Shown here one piece after another: positions 1-6,702 of a stretch of DNA of 64,000 bases. The position numbers and the translations under genes were made by a program. The DNA is from Brevundimonas terrae. Its GTDB lineage: Bacteria; Pseudomonadota; Alphaproteobacteria; Caulobacterales; Caulobacteraceae. The stretch spans positions 310,001 through 374,000 of the forward strand of contig NZ_JAASQT010000002.1 of the NCBI RefSeq assembly GCF_011761985.1. Reading direction: 5' to 3'. Below the pieces are notes generated by a model. That model searched no databases. It saw only the letters and a list, made by a program, of their open reading frames with translations, and was not told where the DNA came from. The number at the start of each line of letters is the position of its first letter. Position 1 is the stretch's first letter.

Positions 1-659
1 CCTCGGGCGAGGTCATCGGTGTGCTGTATCTGGACGGCATTCTGGATGACGAGGCACGTTTCCGTATGAATGTGCTGGTCGAGAATATTGCCTCGGCCAT
101 GACCAACCGCCGCCTGCAACGCGACCTTAAAGAACAGACGATCCGCGATCCGCTGACGGGGCTGTTCAACCGTCGCTATATGGAAGAGGCGCTGACACTG
201 GAGGTGGCCCGTGCCAGCCGTTCCGAAGTGCCGCTATGCGTTGTGATGTGCGACGTGGACCACTTCAAACGCTTCAATGACGAATATGGCCATGATGCCG
301 GTGATGCGGTGCTGTCGCTGGTGGCCAGCGAGCTTGGGGAGCGTTTCCGCGATGGCGACATTGTCTGCCGTTTCGGGGGCGAGGAATTCACCATTATTGC
401 GCCGGGCACCACCAAGGAAGACTTGCTGCGTCGTGTCGAGGATGTTCGCGAGTCCGTCTCGCGCCTGTCGCCACGCCTTCGCAATGACCTGTTGGGCTCC
501 ATCACCATGTCGTTCGGTATCAGCCAGTGGGAGCCGAGCATGGACCGTAATGGCGCGGAGCTGCTGCAACATGCCGATGCGGCCCTGTATCGCGCCAAGC
601 GGGATGGCCGTAACCGGACGGTCCTGCACGAACATGGGCCGCATCTGGCAACGGGTTGA
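1..659 (+). CDS. Diguanylate cyclase, GAF-GGDEF (5' end missing)
   Basis: This is the 3' part of a gene that begins before the window. The frame is open from base 3, and the GTG at 21 is only an internal codon. The first residues (SGEVIGVLYLD) look like the last strand of a GAF sensor domain. A GGDEF domain follows, with the active-site motif GGEEF at bases 375-389 and an RDGD inhibitory I-site five residues before it, so the enzyme should make cyclic di-GMP from two GTP and be product-inhibited. No EAL domain follows. It is cytoplasmic as far as visible. A strong hairpin just after the stop ends the transcript. The family call is firm; the sensed ligand is unknown. Confidence 0.93.
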   Translation, partial: SGEVIGVLYLDGILDDEARFRMNVLVENIASAMTNRRLQRDLKEQTIRDPLTGLFNRRYMEEALTLEVARASRSEVPLCVVMCDVDHFKRFNDEYGHDAGDAVLSLVASELGERFRDGDIVCRFGGEEFTIIAPGTTKEDLLRRVEDVRESVSRLSPRLRNDLLGSITMSFGISQWEPSMDRNGAELLQHADAALYRAKRDGRNRTVLHEHGPHLATG

Positions 660-667
660 GGCAAGAA

Positions 668-700
668 AAAGGGCCACGGTAGCGATACCGTGGCCCTTTG
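668..700. terminator. Bidirectional rho-independent terminator
   Basis: An 11-bp perfect stem (GGGCCACGGTA, loop GCGA, bases 671-696) is flanked by an A-run on the left and a TTT on the right. It sits between the convergent diguanylate cyclase and mnmA genes and can serve both. Confidence 0.85.
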
Positions 701-724
701 ATTTGGGGGCTTTGATTTTGTGCC

Positions 725-1948
725 CTAGAGAACGGCCTGTGTGGACTGGATAAAGCCACCGCCCAGAACCCGCTCGTCATCGGCAGGATCATAGAGGACG
801 CAGGCCTGTCCCGGGGCGACGCCTTCTTCGCCCTCGGCAAACACCACCTTCACTATGCCGTCGTCTGCCAGTGCCAGACGGGCAGGGGAGGGCTGGCGGG
901 TCGAGCGCACGCGGGCCAGTACCTCGGCACCGTCGCGGGCAGCTTCCTCGATCGTGGCCTGCTGGCCCAGCCAGTTGGTTTCTTCCAGCACGAGGCTGGC
1001 GGTCAACAGGGCTTCGCGCGGGCCGACAATGACCTGACGCAGTTCGGGGTTCAGCTTGGTGACGAACAGAGGCTCGCCCACCGCGACATTCAGGCCGCGA
1101 CGCTGGCCGATGGTGTAGTCGGTAATGCCGGAGTGCTTGCCCAGAACGCGGCCGTCCATATGCACGATCTCGCCCGCCTCGCGGCCTTGCGGGCGCAGAC
1201 GGTCGATCAGGGTGCGATAGTCACCGGAAGGCACGAAACAGATGTCCTGACTGTCCGGCTTGGCGGCGATGCGAAGGCCAAGGCTGGCGGCGACGCCGCG
1301 CACCTGCGGTTTTTCCAGATCGGCCAGCGGGAAGCGCAGATAGTCCAGCTGGTCCTGCGTGGTCGCAAACAGGAAATAGGACTGGTCGCGCGAATGGTCG
1401 ATGGCTTTACGCATCTGGGCGCGGTTACCGGCAATGGCGCGGCGCACATAGTGGCCGGTGGCCATGGCCTCGGCACCCAGATCGCGGGCCACGTCCAGCA
1501 GGTCTCGGAACTTGACGGTCTGGTTGCAGCGGATGCAGGGAACCGGCGTCTGACCCTTGAGATAGGAGTCAGCGAACTGGTCGATCACGGCGTCTTTGAA
1601 GCGGTTCTCGTAATCCAGCACATAGTGCGGGATGCCAATCGTATCGGCAGCCAGACGGGCATCGTGGATGTCCTGACCGGCACAGCAGGCACCCTTTTTC
1701 TTCAGGGCCTCGCCATGGTCGTAAAGTTGCAGGGTGACGCCCACCACATCATAGCCTGCCTTGTGCAGCAGGGCGGCAACGACAGTGGAATCCACACCGC
1801 CCGACATGGCGGCAACAATGCGGGCACCCAGCGGCAGGCCGACGGCCTGTCGCACGCTCTCGATCGCGGCTTCCATGTCGGCGGACGACATGGGGGCGAT
1901 ATCGGGAATAGGGCAGGTCAGGTCATCGGTCATAGTCATAGCCGCCAT
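725..1948 (-). CDS. mnmA: tRNA-specific 2-thiouridylase MnmA
   Basis: MnmA puts sulfur on U34 of the tRNAs for Lys, Glu and Gln, using ATP to adenylate the base and a relayed persulfide. The PP-loop SGGVDS is at residues 49-54. The first catalytic cysteine lies in PCIRCN and the second in the DICFV motif. The 407 residues slightly exceed the usual 360-380 because of a non-conserved N-terminal stretch before the PP-loop. An ATG a few codons in (MTMTDD) is an alternative start. It stands alone, convergent with the diguanylate cyclase and downstream of sciP on the same strand. Confidence 0.96.
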   Translation of the reverse strand: MAAMTMTDDLTCPIPDIAPMSSADMEAAIESVRQAVGLPLGARIVAAMSGGVDSTVVAALLHKAGYDVVGVTLQLYDHGEALKKKGACCAGQDIHDARLAADTIGIPHYVLDYENRFKDAVIDQFADSYLKGQTPVPCIRCNQTVKFRDLLDVARDLGAEAMATGHYVRRAIAGNRAQMRKAIDHSRDQSYFLFATTQDQLDYLRFPLADLEKPQVRGVAASLGLRIAAKPDSQDICFVPSGDYRTLIDRLRPQGREAGEIVHMDGRVLGKHSGITDYTIGQRRGLNVAVGEPLFVTKLNPELRQVIVGPREALLTASLVLEETNWLGQQATIEEAARDGAEVLARVRSTRQPSPARLALADDGIVKVVFAEGEEGVAPGQACVLYDPADDERVLGGGFIQSTQAVL

Positions 1949-2038
1949 TTAGGGGCTAAGCGGCGCGATTTCGAGGCCATAGGGGCCACAGTTGTCAAAA
2001 ATGCCAACAATGAAGCCAAATACGAAGCCGGATATGAA

Positions 2039-2070
2039 GAAGGGCCGCTCCCCCTCGGTCGCGGCCCTTA
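2039..2070 (-). terminator. Probable terminator of sciP
   Basis: AGGGCCGC at 2041-2048 pairs with GCGGCCCT at 2061-2068. Read on the minus strand, the stem is followed by TTCTTC, a weak U-tract. It lies just beyond the sciP stop codon. Confidence 0.6.
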
Positions 2071-2091
2071 TCATGTGCGACAGACGTGAAG

Positions 2092-2376
2092 TCAGTCGCG
2101 ATAGCTCTGGATACGCGTGGTCCGAAGACCCTGCATACCCCATTTTTCAATCGCCTGTTGCCAGGCCGCAAACTCTTCTGCGGTCAGGCGATAGCGCGTT
2201 AGCGCATCTTCCAGACTGATAAGTCCACCACGCACAGCAGCTACCACTTCGGCCTTGCGACGGATCACCCAGCGGTTCGTATCCACGGGCGGAAGATCGC
2301 GCAGCGTCAAGGGCGTACCCGTTGGGCCGACCACATATTGTTCGCCGTTATTATTTAGGCGTCGCTCTTGCAGCAT
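2092..2376 (-). CDS. sciP: CtrA inhibitor SciP (DUF1153)
   Basis: A 94-residue helix-turn-helix protein. The family core is clear: GEQYVVGPTG, then LRDLPP, RWVIRRKAEVVAAVRGGL and a C-terminal GLRTTRIQ. In Caulobacter SciP binds CtrA and blocks its activation of flagellar and cell-cycle genes in swarmer cells, and is itself made under CtrA control. The family is limited to alphaproteobacteria, which helps place the organism. The start is the ATG giving MLQERRLNNNGEQ; no nearer start is better supported. A CtrA-like box lies about 57 bp upstream. It sits next to the flagellar hook genes it would be expected to influence. Confidence 0.93.
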   Translation of the reverse strand: MLQERRLNNNGEQYVVGPTGTPLTLRDLPPVDTNRWVIRRKAEVVAAVRGGLISLEDALTRYRLTAEEFAAWQQAIEKWGMQGLRTTRIQSYRD

Positions 2377-2432
2377 GGGCTAATGCCTCTTTCACCACCA
2401 TCACCACTGACACTCACCATAGGGGCCTCCCG

Positions 2433-2447
2433 CTAAAGCCAATTTAA
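2433..2447 (-). promoter_or_regulatory. CtrA-like box upstream of sciP
   Basis: The minus strand reads TTAA, seven bases, TTAG: one mismatch from the CtrA consensus TTAA-N7-TTAA. It lies about 57 bp before the sciP start, where an activator would bind. CtrA control of sciP is known in Caulobacter; use of this site is inferred. Confidence 0.5.
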
Positions 2448-2482
2448 GCGTTGTGGTGAAGGAAAGCCTAATATCGAGCAAT

Positions 2483-2511
2483 GTTCTGCGGTCGTGGTAT
2501 GGCCGCAGAAC
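2483..2511 (-). terminator. Hairpin downstream of flgE
   Basis: GTTCTGCGG at 2483-2491 pairs perfectly with CCGCAGAAC at 2503-2511, about 50 bp after the flgE stop. There is no T-run on the minus strand, so it may protect the 3' end or be a rho-dependent end rather than a classical terminator. Confidence 0.5.
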
Positions 2512-2563
2512 ACTCGAATTTACTATTACTCACGGGGACTTACCGGAAAAATACCGGCAAAAA

Positions 2564-3988
2564 TCAACGCTTGATATTGATAAGCTCGGCCAACATTTCG
2601 TCTGCTGTCGTGATAATTTTCGACGAAGCGGAGTAAGCGCGCTGGGTTGTGATCAGGCTGGTGAACTCGTGCGAAAGGTCCACGGTGGACGCTTCCAGCT
2701 GCGAGGCACCGATCATGCCTGCACCGCCGGTGCCCGGAGCCTTCAGGTTATAGGTGCCCGAATTCTGGCTGACGCGGTAGGCATTGCCCGACACTTCGCT
2801 GAGGCTGTCGGTGGACGGGAAGGTGGCCAGTGCAACCTGTGCGATCTTGCGCATCACGCCATTGTCGAAGACGGCGGTAACAAAGCCGGTATCGTCGATC
2901 TGGATCTCGGTCAGATTGCCGAAGGCCGTACCGTTGGTGAAGGTCGCCTGTACGAAGCTGGTGCTGTCATACTGGGTCAGACCGCCCGCCGAGGCGTTCA
3001 GGTCAAACACGATGCTCTGGCCCGCAATACCCAGCGAGGCATCCCACTGGGCCTCGGAACCGGTTGCGCCCGGCGGCAGGCTGCCATCCGAACCGGCGAA
3101 GGTCAGGACCGGATTGGCCGGATCGAACAGGGCACCAGCGCCGAGGGCGGTCATGCGGGCGACGTCGAAACGACCGTCCTGCGTAAAGGCTACCGTACCC
3201 GATTTCAGCAGGTTGTTCGGGCTGACCGCTGGATCAACGGCACCGTCCGGCGCGCGGATTTCCGCATGCCATTCGTTGGCGGTGGCGCTCTTCAGGAACG
3301 AGATGGTGATGTTGCGTTGGCCGCCCTTGGAATCGGACACCGGCACGGTGATCTCGAAATCGGGCTTGATGCCGGTGGTTGGGTCCAGCGCGTACATCGA
3401 CATCGAATGGGTTGCCGGATCGTACAGGGCGATGTCGTCGTTGAGCTTGGTGCTGGACTTGAGGTTGGCGTTCAGGCTGACACGGGTGGTCGGCTCTGCG
3501 GCACCACCAACCGAGCCGACGTTAATGGTCGACAGGCGGTTCATGTCCGACGGGTCGAGGTTCACATTGCCGTCGGCATCGACCGGCCAGCCTTGCAGGT
3601 AATAACCCGAGGTGTTTTGCAGATAGCCCAGCTCGTCAATCTTGAACGCACCGGCGCGGGTGAACAGGCGGGCATCCGAAGGCGTAAGGTTTTCCGACTT
3701 TTCAGTGACGACAAAGAAGCCCTGTCCGGCGATGGCCAGATCGGTCGAGGATGTGGTGCGCTGAAGCTGACCCGGCTGGCTGATGAACTGGCGGGTATTC
3801 GCCTTCACGCCACCTGCCGAATAGGACACGCCCTGCGACTGGGTGTTGACGACGGTCGAGAACTCGGTGGCCACACGCTTGTAGCCGACCGTGTTCACGT
3901 TCGCGATGTTCTGCGAGATCGAGGAAAGGGCCGCTGCGTTTGAAGCCAGACCGGATACCCCGGCCAACATGGCGCCATTGATGCTCAT
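2564..3988 (-). CDS. flgE: Flagellar hook protein FlgE
   Basis: A 474-residue axial protein that polymerises into the flagellar hook. The N-terminus carries the rod/hook signature (SINGAMLAGVSGLASNAAAL, then SQNIANVNTVGYKR). The C-terminus has the matching helix (LEASTVDLSHEFTSLITTQ and EMLAELINIKR). The large middle part is the surface-exposed FlgE D2-type region. It is the last gene of fliK-flgD-flgE, 12 bp after flgD. Export is by the flagellar type III apparatus, so no signal peptide is expected. Transcription probably comes from the sigma-54 promoter before fliK. Confidence 0.95.
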   Translation of the reverse strand: MSINGAMLAGVSGLASNAAALSSISQNIANVNTVGYKRVATEFSTVVNTQSQGVSYSAGGVKANTRQFISQPGQLQRTTSSTDLAIAGQGFFVVTEKSENLTPSDARLFTRAGAFKIDELGYLQNTSGYYLQGWPVDADGNVNLDPSDMNRLSTINVGSVGGAAEPTTRVSLNANLKSSTKLNDDIALYDPATHSMSMYALDPTTGIKPDFEITVPVSDSKGGQRNITISFLKSATANEWHAEIRAPDGAVDPAVSPNNLLKSGTVAFTQDGRFDVARMTALGAGALFDPANPVLTFAGSDGSLPPGATGSEAQWDASLGIAGQSIVFDLNASAGGLTQYDSTSFVQATFTNGTAFGNLTEIQIDDTGFVTAVFDNGVMRKIAQVALATFPSTDSLSEVSGNAYRVSQNSGTYNLKAPGTGGAGMIGASQLEASTVDLSHEFTSLITTQRAYSASSKIITTADEMLAELINIKR

Positions 3989-4000
3989 GACTGGATTTCC

Positions 4001-4765
4001 TTAGGACAGATACGAAAGAGGATTGAGAGTGCGGACACGCGAGTGGTGGGTGACCTCGGGCGGGTCTTCCTCGTCAGTGCCAGGAGGAGGCGGGGTGACA
4101 GCAGCCCGTTCCTCAAGCGAAATCAGGGTTTCCAGCGGCATGATCGACTTGCCGATGGTGACGTAAGGGACGCCGTCATACATCTCGACGGAGGTGACGC
4201 GGCCGCGGATCAGGGTCTGGCTGCCGACATCCTTGCCAGCGGCATCCTTGGCCGTGACACGCAACGAATAGACGCCGCCATCATCGACCTGACCGCCGCC
4301 GGTCGTCTTGCCATCCCAGCTAAAATCGTGAACGCCGGTGGTCTTGCCGTCGCCTTCGCCACGCCAGACGACCTTGCCCGACGCATCCAGAACTTCCAGC
4401 GACACCGTTTCGGCATTCTTGCCCAGTTCGTAGGACCACTCGGCGCTACCGTCTTCGTAGCGGGTCGTGTTCCAGATCGCCGTGCCTTCCTTGCCGATAT
4501 AGGCGGCGGCATTGGACAGGGCATTGCCGTTCTGGGCGGCCAGCATGCCTTGCAGCAGGTCATTGGTCAGCAATTGCTGCTCGACGCCCGCCATCTGGGT
4601 CAACTGGGCCGTGAACTCGTTGGAATCCAGCGGCGACAATGGGTCCTGATTCTTCAACTGGGTGGTCAGAAGGGTCAGGAAGGTTTCGAAATTGTCGAAC
4701 AGCGTCGTCGCACCGGCATTGATCCGGTTTTGGCTGTTCGCGGTTTTCTGGACGGCATCAACCAT
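4001..4765 (-). CDS. flgD: Flagellar hook capping protein FlgD
   Basis: FlgD forms the scaffold cap on which hook subunits assemble and is discarded afterwards. The family signature is near the N-terminus (FLTLLTTQLKNQDPLSPLD, then FTAQLTQMAGVEQ). Residues around 80-200 form the FlgD Ig-like/tudor part (KVVWRGEGDGKTTGVHDFSWDG). The C-terminal tail after about residue 225 is Pro/Glu-rich (TPPPPGTDEEDPPE) and probably disordered. At 254 residues it has the usual size. It lies 4 bp after fliK and 12 bp before flgE, so the three are one transcription unit. Confidence 0.93.
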   Translation of the reverse strand: MVDAVQKTANSQNRINAGATTLFDNFETFLTLLTTQLKNQDPLSPLDSNEFTAQLTQMAGVEQQLLTNDLLQGMLAAQNGNALSNAAAYIGKEGTAIWNTTRYEDGSAEWSYELGKNAETVSLEVLDASGKVVWRGEGDGKTTGVHDFSWDGKTTGGGQVDDGGVYSLRVTAKDAAGKDVGSQTLIRGRVTSVEMYDGVPYVTIGKSIMPLETLISLEERAAVTPPPPGTDEEDPPEVTHHSRVRTLNPLSYLS

Positions 4766-4769
4766 CGGC

Positions 4770-6272
4770 TCAAACCTTCATATCGACGCCGGTGGGCGCG
4801 AGGTTAAGGGACTGCCAGACCGGCGGGGGCGCATCGGCCTGTTCGGCCAGACGGCTGCTGCCTGCAAAGGCGCGACGACCGGAACGGCCATCGGACATGA
4901 ATTGCTGGAAGCCACCGCGCTGGTCGCTTTCGCGGTCGGTGAATTCCAGTGCGTTCTCGGAAATCTGGAAGCCCGCCTCGTTCAACTGGCGGCGCAGTTC
5001 CTCGGCGCGGGCGCGCAGTTCGTTGGCGGCGGCGGGCGTATCGAAGACCATGCGGGCCTTCACGTCGCCATCGGCACCGACTTCCATGGCGATCTCGACC
5101 GTGCCGAGCGTTTCAGGGGTCAGGACCATGTCGAAACGGGCCACGCGCTGGCCCAGCTTCTGGACGAACTGGGCGGCGATTTCGGCGGTGGTATTAAAGG
5201 TGGCTGCCGACAGGCGGGTTTGGTCCAGACGTGCGGCGGCTGTATCGGCACCCGTTGCGTTCTGGGCGATCTCGGCCATGGCCGCTTGCGCCTCGGGGGC
5301 AGCGTCGGCGGGTAGGAGCGGGGCAGGGGCCGAGCGTGCGGCTTGGGCTTGTTCCGGTGTGGCCGATGCGGCAGCGGCATCAGCCATGCTGGAGGCCATG
5401 GTGGAGGCTTGATTACCTCCTGTAGTCGTCGCCGTCGCTGCCGTTGTCTCTGCCGACATATCTGCGGTTAGGGCATTGCCGCCCTTGTCCAGCCGGTGGG
5501 CGGCGGCATTGGATTTGAACTCGCCCGTGGTTTTCGGGGCGACTTGCAGGGCTTGTGCGGCTGTCGTGGCCAAAAGCTGCGGGTTTTGCGTCTGGCGCAG
5601 GGTCGCTTCGACCTGTTGGGCGCGTTGGCGGCTGGCCGCTTCGGCGTCTTGAGCCGAAGGTGCGGGCGCAAGGATTTCGGCTTGCTCGGCGTCGGGTGCT
5701 GTGGCGGTATCGTCTGTAGCCAGTTGCGCCATGAGCGGCACTTCGGGACGCAGGTTCAGGCGCGTCTCGGGCTTGGCCACAGGTTCGGGCGCGGCATCAA
5801 CGGGTGCCGGAGCCGGCGCGTTTACCGGAGCGGCGAGAACCGCCGGATCGGCTTCTGGGTCTGGCTCGGTCTTAGTCTCAGGCTCGGCATCGGGCGCTGA
5901 CGTTTGCGGCGTCTCGCTGTCGGGCAGACGGAATGCGTCCGGTGCCGGTGCTTTCGTTTCCGCTGTATCGGCGTTTTCAGCCGAGACCTCAGCGGTTTCG
6001 ACAGGCGGGGCTTCTACGGGCGTGACGGGTAGGATCGGCGACGGCGGGGCCGCAAAGGCGAATGCCGCGACGTTGTCACCACTGGTAATGGTATCTTTGG
6101 CAACGGCCTCTTTGGTCGTTGGGGTTTCGCTGTCCATCACTGCGTCGAGCAGACCGGCAAACGCGTTATCGGTTGCGCTGTCTGTGCCCGCACTATTTGC
6201 AGACACGCCAAAACCCGCCGCTCCATGGGGAGCGCCGAGCGGCAGAACAGACAAGATAGCGGATGCGGACAT
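4770..6272 (-). CDS. fliK: Flagellar hook-length control protein FliK
   Basis: FliK measures the hook and switches the export gate from hook to filament substrates. About 300 residues of Ala/Pro/Glu-rich low-complexity sequence precede a C-terminal Flg_hook domain (FDMVLTPETLGTVEIAMEV, RRQLNEAGF). The frame is open back to 6341, but a sigma-54 promoter at 6338-6352 would then lie inside the coding region. I therefore place the start at the ATG at 6272 (MSASAILSVLPLG, 500 residues). The ATG at 6323 would leave almost no leader. It is the first gene of the hook operon, divergent from flgK. Confidence 0.88.
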   Translation of the reverse strand: MSASAILSVLPLGAPHGAAGFGVSANSAGTDSATDNAFAGLLDAVMDSETPTTKEAVAKDTITSGDNVAAFAFAAPPSPILPVTPVEAPPVETAEVSAENADTAETKAPAPDAFRLPDSETPQTSAPDAEPETKTEPDPEADPAVLAAPVNAPAPAPVDAAPEPVAKPETRLNLRPEVPLMAQLATDDTATAPDAEQAEILAPAPSAQDAEAASRQRAQQVEATLRQTQNPQLLATTAAQALQVAPKTTGEFKSNAAAHRLDKGGNALTADMSAETTAATATTTGGNQASTMASSMADAAAASATPEQAQAARSAPAPLLPADAAPEAQAAMAEIAQNATGADTAAARLDQTRLSAATFNTTAEIAAQFVQKLGQRVARFDMVLTPETLGTVEIAMEVGADGDVKARMVFDTPAAANELRARAEELRRQLNEAGFQISENALEFTDRESDQRGGFQQFMSDGRSGRRAFAGSSRLAEQADAPPPVWQSLNLAPTGVDMKV

Positions 6273-6337
6273 TGCCCAGCGATAACTGTTGGTGAGGGTG
6301 GGCGTCTTCTGCGCCGGAAACATTCGAGAGCCTTGTC

Positions 6338-6352
6338 GCAAGGGACGGGCCA
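6338..6352 (-). promoter_or_regulatory. Sigma-54 promoter of fliK-flgD-flgE
   Basis: The minus strand reads TGGCCCG-TCCC-TTGC, which matches the sigma-54 consensus TGGCACG-N4-TTGC with one change and exact -24/-12 spacing. Transcription should begin near 6326. Late flagellar hook genes are sigma-54 dependent in Caulobacter. Confidence 0.8.
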
Positions 6353-6395
6353 GTTTGCCGAAAACGGCTCAACCTAAAGAAAACGATAGGGTTTT

Positions 6396-6444
6396 CAGGT
6401 TTTGTCCACGGCCCGTCCACAGGGCGACTTGGTGGACAAACCTG
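6396..6444. promoter_or_regulatory. Inverted repeat between the divergent sigma-54 promoters (candidate enhancer)
   Basis: CAGGTTTTGTCCAC at 6396-6409 mirrors GTGGACAAACCTG at 6432-6444, with one extra T in the left arm. It lies about 45-65 bp upstream of each sigma-54 element, roughly midway. In Caulobacter the equivalent gap holds ftr enhancer sites for FlbD and an IHF site. That this repeat is such a site is inference; I did not match it to a published ftr consensus. Confidence 0.45.
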
Positions 6445-6509
6445 CCGTACCTGATCGTTTTTGCCGGGCGGGCAGGCATGAATAGGCAGGGTCGTTTCGT
6501 GGTGGCAAA

Positions 6510-6525
6510 CTGGCCCGCTTATTGC
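6510..6525 (+). promoter_or_regulatory. Sigma-54 promoter of flgK-flgL
   Basis: CTGGCCCG-CTTA-TTGC matches the sigma-54 consensus with correct -24/-12 spacing. The predicted start near 6537 gives a leader of about 165 nt before flgK. Confidence 0.82.
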
Positions 6526-6561
6526 CCCTCTGGTGTTCGAGAGTACAGGGGCCGAATGCCA

Positions 6562-6702
6562 ATGTCTAGTAAAATCAATATCTTGAGCAAAATCGCTCAC
6601 GCGGGAACCGGGCAAGAACTGCGCGGTTGTCTGCAAGCCTTGCCGGGCGTCGCCCGCTACGGCCCTGCTGCCCGTTACTGCCCTGACGAAGGAGTTCGCT
6701 GA
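6562..6702 (+). CDS. Possible 46-residue leader ORF before flgK
   Basis: An ATG at 6562 (MSSKINILSKIAHAG) opens a 46-codon frame inside the predicted flgK leader. Its TGA overlaps the flgK ATG as TGATG, the arrangement used for translational coupling. AGGGG lies about 10 bases before its start. I recognise no family, and flgK has its own GAAGGAG site, so this may be chance. It is listed because the flgK leader is otherwise unexplained. Confidence 0.3.
   Translation: MSSKINILSKIAHAGTGQELRGCLQALPGVARYGPAARYCPDEGVR

Noticed and set aside
1133-2089. 318-codon plus-strand frame opposite mnmA
   Set aside because: It covers the antisense of a clear mnmA gene, has no ribosome site and gives His/Gly/Gln-rich sequence typical of antisense frames.
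2541-2563. Tandem direct repeat TACCGGAAAAA/TACCGGCAAAAA at the flgE stop
   Set aside because: Only two short imperfect copies; may be chance and no function is suggested.
2453-3943. 496-codon plus-strand frame opposite flgE
   Set aside because: Antisense shadow of flgE; composition is Arg/Gly/Val-rich with no recognisable domain.
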